Assembly (NCBI GenBank): GCA_011317545.1
Contig: WUJK01000003.1
Location: 992,001 to 1,056,000, forward strand
DNA from: Coniella vitis
Taxonomy: Eukaryota > Ascomycota > Sordariomycetes > Diaporthales > Schizoparmaceae
Direction of reading: 5' to 3'
DNA: 64,000 nt
Part shown: positions 35,412 to 47,625 of the stretch, in pieces
How the letters are laid out: each line of letters opens with the position of its first letter
Position numbering within the stretch: position 1 is the first letter of the stretch
Notes under the pieces: generated by a model
Told to the model about the DNA's origin: nothing
Database searches by the model: none
Seen by the model: only the letters and a program-made list of their open reading frames with translations
Position numbers and translations under genes: made by a program

Positions 35412-38088
35412 GACTTTGTTTTTTTCTTCTTTATTTAATTCTTAATCTTTACACCTCCATCCTGGATCATTCATTCTTTCTTCTTGCTTGACCTGGATCT
35501 TCTCTCTATTTTCAATTTTCTATCCCAACGGATGGCTCACTGTCGTTTTTTTCCCCTTCACTTCTGTCTCTGGAGGGGTTTTCAGTGGCACATAAAATAA
35601 AAGCAGAGAATGGTGTCCGTGGTATTCATCACGCACACGGATGTCTGCGGAGGTGTTTCGGGACTGCTGGAACATTGTTCGGTTTTTTTCTGTTTTTTTC
35701 ATTTACATAAACGGCACTCTTGTTGTCATGGACAGCATCTCGGGTTCTTGCATGGCGTTCTTTTGGATTCATCATAGCATAGGGCGGTTTTTTTTTTTTT
35801 TTTCTTCTTTTCTTTTGGGTTCTCTCTTCTTTGGCAACTTGGATGAGGTCATGAGTTCTGTGGAGATCCAGGTGGAGAGAGAGAGATACAGGGCGGTTGG
35901 CTTTGGTTGTGTTTTTCCTTTTTGGAATTCACCATTGATGGGGTTAGAGAGTATTTCGTGGGAAAGGAAGGATTCCTTCTACTTGAGTCAGCGTGTTGGA
36001 TATACCCAAAAAGGATCATTATACATGAAACGTATACATGTGTGCTTGGTGGGGCGTTGCTTTAGATATAGATTGGGATGGAATGGATGGAATGGGCGCT
36101 GTACTATGTACAAGGGGCGTATCAAGTGTAATAATTGAATGTGGAGTTGATGAGTACCTCTTGGTGTTTGGATGCTGGCTCATGTGAATGTGACTATGGA
36201 TGTCAATGTGTTGATGTCTTTGACTGCTGTGCTGGTTCAGGAGGAAAAGTTTGCGAGATTTGCAAGGGGTGAAGTTGAGCTGGTGATGCATGCATGCATG
36301 GCATTTCAAAGGAGGATATCTAGGGACAAGATGTTGTGACGAAGGCAAATGGTGTAAGATCATATCATCATTGTAACAAATATAGTTCAGGCAGTGAGTG
36401 GGATTGGTTCTGTTCTCTTCAACCTGTCCTGTCCACCACTTTCCAACTAGATCTCACGGGTGTGAAGGATTATTGTTTGTTTTCGTTTTCTATGTAAGAG
36501 AGACAAGTGAGTTTGGGGAGGGAAAGAAGCCGAAAAACAACAACAAAAAAAAAAGACAGCTATCTACCTGGGTTGTGTGATAAAGGGTCTGTCTGTTCAG
36601 GTTAACGTCACTTGTTGTGCTTAGACTTACTTGGTTTATAATTCTTTTTTCTTCTTTTCCCCTTTCCCCTTCTTCTTTTCTTTCACTTTTTTAAGGGAAT
36701 GGTATTCTTCATCTCTAGAGAGGTGAGCAGAGTGCTAAGTGGGAAGCACTATGGTTGTTGAGAGGCACGATGGATAATGCTTTTTGTTTTTTTTTTTTTT
36801 TTTTGGAAGGGGGGGGGAGAGTTCATGGGCTCTTTCTTGGTTTTGGTGGATTTGGTATAGAAGGTGGGATGGGCTGGGCTAGTATGGTTGATTTCATTAT
36901 GCTGTGTAAAGACATTTCTTTGATGGAGGATGAATTGAAGTTTATTTACTGTTCTTTGGTTGTTTTCTTCTTTTTTTCCCTTTCCTTTGTCAACATAATA
37001 CCTCAAGCAACAATGGACAGAAAGTGAAAAAAAAAAAAAAAAGGCATTGATTGAATCTAGGTGCCCCATAATGGTAAGAAAGGGATGAGCAAAAGAAAAA
37101 GAAGAGTGGAATTTGATTGTAATATGGTCAGTTAGTCAGTCAGTTAGTCACAGTCAGCCAGTCAGTTACTCACTCACTTAATCACTCAGTCAGTCAGTCA
37201 CTCACTCGCCCACTCACTCACTCGGTTACTCAGTCATTCAGTCACTCGTCCACTCACTCACTCACTTACTCACTCACTCACTCACTCACTCACTCACTCA
37301 CTCACTCACTCACTCAACCACGACCGGGACTGAATGCTTGACTCATTTGTTACTTAGTCTTTGTATCAGAGATAAGAGGATGGAGGAAGGAGAGAAGGGG
37401 GGAGGGGGGAGGGTAAAGATTGGCAGGAGGAAATAGCTCACTAAAAAAAAGATGGGGGCTTACTTACTATCATCTAAATGGGATTTTCAGGTAGAATCAG
37501 GGGGAAACTTTCCTTAGGCATAAAAGAGATGATAGCCAGCAAGTTAGAATTTCATCAGAGAGGGAAAAAAAAAAAAAATGGTTGGTAGTATATAACTAGA
37601 GGCTTCTATTTGGGGAGTGGAGGTGTGTGGTGAATGATATGTTTTGGTTTTTTTGAACAAAAAGTGTGTAAATATTGATCCTACTGAACGTGATCTTCTA
37701 TAAAGGGCGAGGTCTCATGAGCCATGGCCACATAATGGGTAATGAGAGCAAGAAGACCCCGAAGGAAGAAAGAGAAAAGAAACAAGAAAGAATATATTCA
37801 TAATGTTTGGATGCAGTGATGCGGAGGAAAAAAGGAAGAAATCAACGCTGTATATTCCATTCCTGCCCATGAATTTGGATATCAAATAAAAGAAGAAAAA
37901 AAACAACGAGTCCTTGTTTTCTCATGCGCTTTTCTAGACAAACCCATTCCAAAGTACAAATGTAAAAACCCCACCACATCGCAAATATAAAAACACAGGC
38001 CGCCGCCACCACACACACACATGAATCTCATCCTTGGGTTGTTGCTCGCTTTCGCTCATGCTTTTTTTTTCTTTCTTTCTTTTTCATA
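35412..38088. other. Convergent region with long T-rich 3' sequence and tetranucleotide array
   Basis: Plus-strand T-rich sequence runs for about 1.6 kb after the GH79 stop and resembles a long 3' UTR or non-coding transcript. It has T runs of about 18 near 35787 and 36787, one exact 9-mer at 36102, and a CAGT/CACT array at 37127-37316. No coding gene is supportable before the LPMO stop. Confidence 0.5.
37127..37316. repeat. CAGT/CACT tetranucleotide array
   Basis: About 190 nt of degenerate (T)CAGT and (T)CACT units, grading into a perfect TCAC run at the right end. Read directly from the sequence. Confidence 0.9.
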
Positions 38089-39354
38089 CTAATCCCAGTG
38101 ATAGGTCGTGTCAAGACCAATACTGGGGCCCTCCTCGGCGCACGTGACGTTCACGCCCAGGTCCTGCGGCGTGTCCCAGGCGCCGCCGGTGCAGGTGCTG
38201 AACTGGTTGCCGTTGACGCAGAGGAGATAGCCGTCTGTGCAGGGGTCGTTGAGGCCGGAGCCGGAGCCAGAGGAGGATGGGGTGGAGGAGGTGGAGGAGG
38301 TGGGCGCAGGTGCCGATGACACTGTGGTGGTGGACAACGGGTACGGTATGACAGCAACACTGGTGGCGGCGGGTGTGGGTGAAGCACTGCTTTCCACAGC
38401 AGCAGAAGAGGAAGGCGACGACGATGAGGAGGAGGAAGAAGAGGAGGAAGAAGAGGAAGAAGAGAAAGAAGAAGAAAAAGGAGAAGAAGAAGCAGCAGGA
38501 GCCACAGACACGCCGCTGTTCCGCGGGTTGCCATCACAAGCCTGCGGCCACAACTCTGCATCGCCATTGGGCCGACTGACCGAGTTTCCTGGGTTCGGGA
38601 AGCGGATGGGGATCTGCGAGTAGAGCGCCTCGGAGGTGTCGCAGTTTGAGCTCACACTGCCCAAGTTGGCGAGGAACAGGTCGGGGTACGTCGTTGTCGC
38701 GGCCTTTGTCGCGGCCATCCTCTGCCTTCGCTGCTCGACGCTCGCCCTTCGCGTGCCTGAAGACGACGACGACGACGACGAAGAAGAAGAAGACGAGCCA
38801 GCCGTCACGGTGATGGGCGCACAGTTCATGTAGAACTCGGGCGCGTCGGCAATCTTGTTGACCCACGTCCACGCCCAGGTGTAGTCGCCCGGCGCAAAGT
38901 CGGCGGGAATGGAGAAGGTGTACGTGTCCGGGTCCTGGCCGGGCTCCAGGTTGCCGCTGACGTTGGCCTTGGGACAGCCGCCCTCGATGGAGTGGATGAC
39001 GCTCCAGGCCGAGGCGGGCGTGGGCGCGTGGCCCGCGGTCAGCGCAAACTGGCAGCTGCCGCCGCCGTGGACGGCCCAGCCCGAGAAGGAGACGGTCTGC
39101 GGCTCGCCAATGGCCATCGCGGTGGCGGTGCCGTTGATGGTGAAGGCCTCGCCCTGCGGGATCTTGCAGGGGTAGTCGGAGCCGTCGGGGTTGAGGGGGT
39201 TGGTCGGGCCGTACTCGTCCCATTCGTACGGGGCGGGCGTCACGAGCTGGACGTGGCGCCTGGCCAGGTCGCCGGCGTGGACGGTGGATGACATGGAGGT
39301 GGTGGTGAGGAGGAGGAGGGCCATCCTCCTGGCGAGGGCAGCGGAAGAAAACAT
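38089..39354 (-). CDS. Secreted AA11-like lytic polysaccharide monooxygenase with C-terminal cysteine module
   Basis: Single exon, 421 aa. Signal peptide about 1-27 (ending VHA), then GDLARR and H34. The domain 34-186 has family marks: HVQLVTPAPY, DYPCK, AVHGGGSCQ (H96), IEGGCP, TWAWTWVNKI and FYMNCAPITV (Y175). H34 and H96 would form the copper-binding histidine brace and Y175 the axial residue. In homologues as I recall them the His directly follows the signal peptide; here a dibasic RR precedes it, so Kex2 processing is inferred. A poly-Ser tract, a middle conserved segment, a long Ser linker and a four-Cys module (about 368-405, X278-like) follow. Predicted role: oxidative attack on chitin or related wall glycan. 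The downstream in-frame ATG is used; 13 upstream codons add nothing signal-like. Confidence 0.85.
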   Translation of the reverse strand: MFSSAALARRMALLLLTTTSMSSTVHAGDLARRHVQLVTPAPYEWDEYGPTNPLNPDGSDYPCKIPQGEAFTINGTATAMAIGEPQTVSFSGWAVHGGGSCQFALTAGHAPTPASAWSVIHSIEGGCPKANVSGNLEPGQDPDTYTFSIPADFAPGDYTWAWTWVNKIADAPEFYMNCAPITVTAGSSSSSSSSSSSSSGTRRASVEQRRQRMAATKAATTTYPDLFLANLGSVSSNCDTSEALYSQIPIRFPNPGNSVSRPNGDAELWPQACDGNPRNSGVSVAPAASSSPFSSSFSSSSSSSSSSSSSSSSPSSSAAVESSASPTPAATSVAVIPYPLSTTTVSSAPAPTSSTSSTPSSSGSGSGLNDPCTDGYLLCVNGNQFSTCTGGAWDTPQDLGVNVTCAEEGPSIGLDTTYHWD

Positions 39355-39429
39355 CTTGGTGCTTGCTATGTAGATGCGATATGTATGCGACAAGGTGTTG
39401 AAAGAAGCGAAGTTGAATCGAACTCAAGA

Positions 39430-39486
<57 letters not shown>

Positions 39487-41229
39487 TCGAGTGAATCACC
39501 GGAGCTGGTTGGTATACCCCAAAGGAGTGAAGGCATTCCAGAGTCTGGACCAAACAAGAATAACAACAACTGAGCGGGTTCAACAAGCCGAAACAGACGC
39601 CTGCGCTGTTCAAACTTGGCTCAGCACGCCGGGTGGAAGGAGAGAGAAGGAAGATGGAAAGATGTCCCACTATTCACGCTGGTTCCTGATGCTGCGAGGA
39701 GAACAAACGAGATAGAACTGCCCATGGCAGCATGCAGGCTTATTTATCTTGCCCACCGAGAGCCCGTCTAGTGCGTCTTCAACAAAGCCATTATACTCGG
39801 CTGGCCCGTTCCGAACAAGGCTGCAAAGCGGGACAAAAGGGGAGATTGTTTGGACCAAAGAGTCCGAGAGCCAAGGAGGGGCAAAAAGACAAGGCCAGGA
39901 AACAAAGACGCTGAGCAGAGTAGAGAAAGAGAGGAGGAGGAGGAGGAGCCGAAGGAGGAGGAAGAATGGAAGTATAGCCCAGATCCTGGGAACCGATTCC
40001 AGAATCCTTGAGCAAAGAATAACAATGCATTCATAGTACATTCTGCGTACTATAACAGAGTGGTTGTCTGCCGTCTCTTGTTTCGAGCCGGCAGCCTGCA
40101 TGGCCCATGTCTTGCTCTCATTCGCCGTCCTGGCGGCATGTATTTTTCTTGTTCATGCCACTCAGCCAGAGTCCGACAGAATGGCCACAGCAGGCGGCCT
40201 TGCTCACAATAAAAAACACCCTCGCTTGTTGTGGCGTTCGCCCCGCAGGCGTCAGAGAACAAGCGCTCTGTCCGGACGGTTGCAACGGCCTTTGACTGGA
40301 CCACTCGCCAGGTGGGTTGCGTTTCTTGTGTTTCCCTCCCGTCGCCCCTGAAAGGCAACCTCAAAGCCTCCAAACAGCCTTGGTTTGCGTGCATTGGTGC
40401 ATCGTGACTGGGTGGGATGACTTGCAGCTTAGCCGCGGCTCCTGCAGCCCCTCGGATGATTTTTTCCTTCTTCTTCTTCTTCTTCTTCTTCTTCTTCTTC
40501 TTGCTCCTTGTTCCCTCTTGCTGTTGCCTCGGTGGTACTTGGCAGCGTGCGTTTCAGGCTGTCCATCGTAATATCAAGGCTGCAGGTGACGGTTTGTACT
40601 TGTGGAAATTCTCCGTCTCGGTTCTCGGTTGTTGCTGCCAGCAGAAAACAACCCCTACTAGGAGTTGAGATCTTGTGAGAAATCCAGCATGATTGCTGAG
40701 GAAGATCGTCGTCAATGACACCTTGAAGAATATCAGATAACAGAAAAGGGGCTCGAGTTTGGTGTGGTGTGATTTGGCGAGGCTGTTGGCGTAGTCAGTC
40801 TTTCTTTGTCGTCAGCGACTTGGAAGAAAAAGAATCGCGGATACCCAATATCCAGCGAGTATGCCGACCGACCCGAGACAGAGAGTAGCGTATGCATTGA
40901 AAAAGGAGTCTGGCAGGACGGAGTGTCTGTCTGTGCTACGGCTGAGAAGTGGCTCAAGTGGTGAACCTGTGCTCGCCGCTCCTTTTGCGCTTCTCGAGTA
41001 CTTTGCACACTTGTTGATATTATACCGTGTTTTGTGTCCTTGCGCTCGACGATACATCAGCTTCCGAGTACCATGTAACAGAGTACAAGCCCTCGCTCGC
41101 TGTGTTTTGATGATATGTGATATATCACACCACAGTACAGTTGAGTCGAGTCAAGTCGAGTCCCAAACACATACAATACAATACCTCAACTGGACAATAA
41201 GGATGCTCTGTGTATTTCCACGGCAAAGT
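39355..41229. other. Intergenic DNA between the LPMO and hydrolase genes
   Basis: LPMO promoter and leader with a (GA)24 tract at 39436-39483, further (GAG)n near 39930-39965 and (TTC)n near 40465-40502. No gene is supportable. Confidence 0.6.
39436..39483. repeat. (GA)24 microsatellite in the LPMO leader or promoter
   Basis: 48 nt of perfect GA dinucleotide, about 80 nt upstream of the LPMO start codon on its strand (CT on the sense strand), so it lies in the core promoter or 5' leader. Confidence 0.9.
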
Positions 41230-41787
41230 CTACACTGGCACCCAGTTCCTCGCCTGAACCTCCCACCCGTGCCGTGGATACTCGTCCACCATCCTCCTCC
41301 ACGCCGCTTCGTCTCCCTTCAGCCACGCCGCCAGCCAGTCCAGCGCCGCCCGCCCAAACTGGCCCCCTCTTCCATCCTCGTCGTAGAACGTGCCCATGTG
41401 TCCAACGTCCAGATTCCCCATCCAAACAGGCACTCCTCCTCCTCGCTCTCCATCTCTTCTCCTCTTGCTCTCCGCCTGCGCCACAATCTCCCAGTCCATC
41501 TTTGCGTTGCGCCACGCCAGATCCGCCGGCCCGCCCACAACCCACACAGTCGGCACCTCCAGCGCCCTCACCTGCGCCTCGAGTGCCGCCGTCCTCTGGA
41601 CCAAGCCCGCATTGAACAACCCCACCGTGCGTATCCGCCCCTTGTGCTTGCCCCCGTCCCGTGTCGCCAGCACGGCGGCAGCTTCATACGCGTCCAGCCC
41701 GCCTTTGCTCTGCCCGCCCAGCGCAATGCGCGACCCGTCGAGATGCGCGCGTATATCCCCAGGTGGATATTTACCTGCTGTCCTCCT

Positions 41788-41818
<31 letters not shown>

Positions 41819-42540
41819 AATCCGCTACTGGCCCCATCCATTGCCCCCTCGGTAGCCTCAAGCACCCACTCCACAGCCTCCAGCATCGCCGAAACATCCA
41901 CCTGGTGCAGCCTCGCCAGACCGACGCCGCCGCGCCGCGCCGCGCCCAGGATCCTCTTGCGGGCTTTGCGGCCGGCTTTCTTGACGCTCTCCTTGGCCGC
42001 CGTGTGTCCTGTTTTGCCCCGTCGCTTGTCGCCTCCTCCATCCTGATCATCACCGCTGTGTAAATCCCACATGTGGTGGTGGTGGTGGTGGTGGTCTCCA
42101 TCCTCACTATCATCATGATCATCGTCGTCGTCGTCTTCTTCTTCTTCCCCCATAACCTGCGCAGCAGCAGCAGCAGCAGCCATCTCCCGATCCGTCTCAT
42201 CGCCCGGTCTCCCGTTCGCAATCACCACATAGCCGTGCGACGCCACCTCCTGCAAAAAGGGCCCAAACATGAGCCCCCACGCGAAGCCCATGCCATTCGC
42301 CCAGACCAGCACGGGCAGCCGCTCGCCCCCGCCCTCGGGCGGAGGAGAAGAAGACAGCAAGGTGCGCGGGTGCGGGGTGTAGATGGTGTGGTTGGGCAGC
42401 GAAGGGTGCACGAGGTACGAGACGGGGCCGTAGAGGCCTGTGCCGCCGGGGGCGAGGGCGTGCGAGGTGAAGAAAAAGTGCTTGCTGGATTTGCGGACGG
42501 CCGAGGCAAAGTCTGTGATGTTGCTGAAGGAGAGATACAT
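41230..42540 (-). CDS. Alpha/beta hydrolase with large low-complexity insertion
   Basis: Single exon, 436 aa, no signal peptide. The fold is shown by PVLVWANGMG (oxyanion region, about 76-85), LQEVASHGYVVIANG, the nucleophile elbow GGQSKGG with S278, D340 (VVGGPADLAW) and H381 (NLDVGHMGTF), in the order Ser-Asp-His. This resembles fungal chlorophyllase/PET-hydrolase-like esterases; the substrate is unknown. Between the first strands and the elbow sits an insertion of about 130 residues (120-255): poly-Ala, Glu/Asp-rich, seven His, a Lys/Arg cluster and poly-Ser. Each block is encoded by a trinucleotide repeat. The triad is intact, so the gene is probably functional. Codons and GC fit its neighbours. 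Confidence 0.82.
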
Positions 42541-43472
<932 letters not shown>

Positions 43473-44430
43473 TCAGAGCAGCCGGTACCCGTCATAAATC
43501 ACTGTACATCGTCAGCATCTCGTCTCATTCCATCATCAAACCCCCCTCGCACTCCCTTTCCCTTCCAAAAACCTCCCCGCCCCATTTTCTTTTCTTTTTC
43601 TTCTTTTTTCTAAAAAGACTCACCTTCCGCCCCCCTCCTCACCCCGCTCCCAATCCACATCCCCTCGTTCACCCACTTATACCTCTCATCGCCCGTCTCA
43701 AACCGCACAAACAGCCGAAACCGATACTCGCTCGGATCCACGCGGTCCCCCTCCACTGGATCCAGCAACCTCGTCAGCACATCGGCGGGCCCCGTGCGCC
43801 ACCCTTCGGTGCGCACCATGATGTGTGCTGGCGGCGACCCATCCGCTTCCTCTGTGACGAGGAGGTACCGCGTGTCGACAAAGGTGGCTTTTGTGTCGGG
43901 GACGAGCAGCTGGGCGTCTTGGCCCCCGGACTGTATGGAGTGTTTGGTCTTGTCAGATTTTCTCCATATGGGTATATAGAGCCGCCAAGTGCAAATGCTC
44001 TGCTTCGTTCATCATCGCATGGCTGTAATTGAAGGTCCAACAGGACGACGAAATAAACAAAACGGACAGACGGACAGACAGACGGAAAGACAGTCACACA
44101 AACAAATAGAAAAAAAGAAAAAAAAAAACATACAACAATCCTCCCCTTTCCCCACGTAGCACTCCACGCACCGCCACAGATCCCAATCCAGTTCCTCTCC
44201 CCCCAACAGCTCTGACCCAGGCCAATCTTCCTCTCCAGGTTGGCCGCAAGCCGGAAATCGTGCACCAGACGCGGTACCGCGAGGCTGATGGTCTGGCCTA
44301 GCCCGCCTGCCGGCAGGAGACCAGAGAGGATCTTCTCATGCTCTGCAGGTGTCCCTTCTGGGATGTGGTCGTTGTTGGGTCTGGCGGCGAGACTGCCGGT
44401 AGATGGAGGGTCTGGTGGGAGCTCAGACAT
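43473..44430 (-). CDS. DUF3237-family protein
   Basis: Exons 44430-44134, 43930-43624 and 43501-43473 join to 210 aa. Introns are 203 nt (GTATGT...ACAG) and 122 nt (GTGAGT, branch GCTGAC, ACAG). The family pattern is clear: a first strand around AVPRLVHDFRLAANL, the GxxWSATWGKGRIVSGGQDAQLL core (about 86-106), then TRYLLVTEE, and the ending YKWVNEGMWIGSG...VIYDGYRLL. Without the 29-nt third exon the protein would end in an unrelated ESF and lose the conserved last strand, so that exon is well supported. DUF3237 proteins are small beta-barrels of unknown function, often found beside aromatic or secondary-metabolism enzymes. Same strand as the hydrolase and the transporter. Confidence 0.86.
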
Positions 44431-45542
44431 GGTGTCTATCGAGTGATAGATAGATAATCGCTGAATCCTGTTGTTAGAATCTGTTAATGTGTGCTGTTCG
44501 TCCAAGGCGGCCGCGCAGTCAGGAACGTTCAACATGACCCAAGCACCGACACTTGGAAATGTACGCAAACATCGACCCGAGCAGCCCGAGCAATGCCCGA
44601 GCAAAAGCTTGAACCAGAAGATAAACGAACCTATAAGGTGATGTCGTCATGGAAAGTTTCCAGTTATAGTGGATCCAAAGTCAAAATTGCCCTCAGCAGC
44701 AGATCGGGACGGCACCAAGCACTCGATGCCATGCCATCAAAGTTGCCGAATTAGGAAAACCTCCCCCTAACCCAAAAGTGATGAAAGCAGTGATTGCTCT
44801 TGTAGAGGTCTTGTTTGGTGTTTGGGAATTATTGCAAGCAATCTCAAAAAAAAGGGCCAAGTGTTTGTTGCAAACATACCCTTTCAATCCCAAATGGTCA
44901 ACCACAGTGGAAGAAACCAAAGTCATTTTGATGCCGGCTCCCGAGACTGTTCAAGTTTGCACCTTGGTAAACGTAGCCTCTTTCATAGACCATCAGTAGG
45001 CTATAAGAAGAGGCTTCTCAAGCCACATGAGATGACCTGACCCTTCTCTGGTTCAGTGCGTATATATACACTCATTACCAATCAATAACCCTCCGTGGTC
45101 CAAGTCAACGCGTGAATACCTCCAACCTTTAGGAAAAGGGTGCTGTTTTCCTGCACCGCCGCCCCGCGCAACCACCATGGCCGCACCACACCGAGTTGTT
45201 GCATTGCATGACAAGCTCTCCTGTCACCAGTGCATCCACCACGGTAATGCATAGCCCCAGCCGCCCTCGGTCGACGGTCGAGCCGTTGCCGGTTACCCAA
45301 ATAACAACAAGTTTGTCCAAGACAAAACCACTCCCCGGCAAGATCAACCCCAAGGAAAACTGGGGACCATGTCTTGGACCAAAAAAAAACAAACAAAAGT
45401 GGGCTGCATCAGACACCCAGCGGTGCGGTCGACAATCGTCACACAATCCAACACCCATAATTCACACCAAAACATAACATGCAACAAATGAGCCAGGATA
45501 TGCGTCACATATAGATACCAAAGAACAACGAGAACGACTTGT

Positions 45543-45574
<32 letters not shown>

Positions 45575-45996
45575 GCATGGAAATGTCTTAGATTGCATCA
45601 ACCGCAGGCAAGTTCACCTACCGAGATAAATGACATCTCGATAGTCTTGTTAGAAAAACACAACAAAGCTGCTTTGACGGAAAATCGGGTTGGATATGGT
45701 GGTAAAAACAAACGCCACCTGCGCCACTGCTTCGTAAAATCATGAGAAGACAGGCATCTCATCCGTCGACCGCCACTTAAAAGAGGTTGATCGCGCACGA
45801 CAGCTATGAACCACCTCGGACACACAAGCAAGAAGAAACCCTGTCTCTGCTTCGTTGGGGGTGACTCAACACAGACAAAGGGGAAACAGAGGCGAGGAAA
45901 AGCTTCAAGTCGCGCCTACAGCGTGGATAGAGTCGAGAAGATCTTCCACTCCGACTTTTGTGGCAACAGACATCGGTGTGCCCCATCTACGAACAC
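44431..45996. other. Intergenic DNA between DUF3237 and transporter genes
   Basis: No supportable gene. It contains T28 at 45547-45574. Frames such as 45129-45458 minus have no domain. Confidence 0.6.
45547..45574. repeat. Poly(T) tract, 28 nt
   Basis: Uninterrupted run of 28 T, about 420 bp downstream of the transporter stop codon on the transporter's transcribed direction (A on its sense strand). Confidence 0.85.
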
Positions 45997-47625
45997 TCAA
46001 GTCGTGTAGATGAAGTCTGGACGCTTATCGCCCATCTCGTGCAGCTCTTCCTCTGACTTGCCGCTCGCCCAACCATCCCGCTTGCCCTCGAGGCGCCGCT
46101 TGTTTTCGGCACGCAGCAGCGTCGTCATGAGCAATGAGCCTCCGAAGAGAAAGACAACCATGAAGCCAAGAATAGCGCCGTGACCCTGGTAGTACCGCGG
46201 AGAATCGAAGAAGATGTTGGAGGAGACGATTCCATTCAGATTGCCCCAGCCGATGACGAAACCCAGGACAACACCGCGCTTGTATACGCCCTCGACATTG
46301 TTGGCCATCCATGTGACGGTGTTCGAAATGCAAGGGTAAATCCCCAGAGCGCCGAGGAAGGTTCCAGCGTACTGCACGGCCGAGTTGCTAGAGCCAATCA
46401 ACATACCGAAGCCTATTATACCCAGGACCGAGACACCAATGTTGCATACGCCGCGGGCCCGCGTTCGATCAGCAACGAGACCAATGATGACGGTGAAGAG
46501 AGCAGCAGCAGCATAGGGAGGCACGGTGAAAAGCTGGGCCTTGATGGTCGACCCCCCGGCAATACCAAGACCTGAGATGATGGTCGGCAAAAACAGGCTG
46601 AAGGCGTAAAGAGGCATGTCACAGCCCATGTAAATGACCATACCAAGCCACGTCTTCCAGTCCTTCACGGCCTGCCAGAAGTACTTCATGTGAAAATCTT
46701 CGTGCCCAGCCGAGGCTTGGTTGTCGAGCCGGAGTCGTCGAATGACACGGGCGCGGTCGTCGGGAGAGAGGAACTTGGCCTCGTGAGGAAAGTCGTGAAC
46801 AAGCCACAAGGAAACAATGCCGATAACGACAGTCAGAAGGCCTTCAAGTATGAAGATCCAGGCCCAGCCAGGGCGACCGCCGATGCCGTCCATCTTCTCA
46901 ATCGCGGCAGCGAGCAGACCACCAAACGAGCCAGAGACGGCGGCAGCAGAGAAGAAGATAGCCTAGCGAGTATTGTCAGTTGGAAACCAACCGCGACAGG
47001 ATTTTGCAAAATTCAAGTATACGTACAGCTCGCACACCAAACTCGGATCGCTTGTACCAGCACGACAGGTAGTAGTTGATTCCAGGAAAGAGACCGGCCT
47101 CGGCCAGCCCAAGAAACCAACGAGCAGCCATCAAACCAGACCAGCTCTTGACGAAGCCCATCCCAAGCATGCTGCATCCCCATGCGACCCTAATCGCGCG
47201 TCAGCAAATTGGTACATTGGTCGCACAGTGTATGGATACTCGACTTACATGATGAGCGGGATGAACCGCGACGGCCGCATCTTCTTGAGCAGGATGTTGG
47301 TCAGGGGTTCGAAGACGGCATACGACACGAAGAAGATGGTCAGGGTCGAGTTGTACTGGGAGACCGTGATACCAAGTCCCTCTGGGGGAGGTTTGACGAG
47401 GCCGGCAATCTTGGCATTGCCGATGTTTGTGCGATCGAGGAAGGCGAGCAAGTACAGGAGGCAGAGCCAGGGAATCAGCATCCAATCCAGGCGCCAAACC
47501 AGCTTGCGGTCAATGGCACGGCGTTCCTGGTCGGTCAAGCCAGCATCGGGGTCTTCAGGGAGGTCGCAGATAGAGCCCAGGCTATCCTGGCGCAGCTCGG
47601 TCTTCTCAACGTCAGCGTCACTCAT
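45997..47625 (-). CDS. MFS transporter, Dal5/anion:cation symporter family
   Basis: Exons 47625-47249, 47189-47027 and 46962-45997 join to 501 aa. Introns are 59 and 64 nt, both with CTGAC branch sites. The N-terminal signature TDQERRAIDRKLVWRLDWMLIPW...LAFLDRTNIGNA is characteristic of the Dal5/allantoate permease family. About twelve membrane segments follow, with the WxxLRxxx-type loop GLMAARWFLGLAEAGLFPG (motif between TM3 and TM4), a central hydrophilic loop (EAKFLSPDDRARVIRRL) and GLVADRTRARG in the second half. Members import organic anions such as allantoate, nicotinate, pantothenate or plant-derived acids across the plasma membrane; the substrate here is not readable. The 5' region is CT-rich. 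It is divergent from the monooxygenase gene. Confidence 0.93.

Noticed and set aside
38534..39670. 378-codon minus-strand frame overlapping the LPMO gene
   Set aside because: Arg/Pro-rich shadow frame of the GC-rich LPMO coding sequence; the overlapping frame has signal peptide and family motifs.
40064..40351. 95-codon plus frame beginning with a hydrophobic segment
   Set aside because: Signal-like start but Arg-rich nonsense thereafter; lies in repeat-flanked intergenic DNA.
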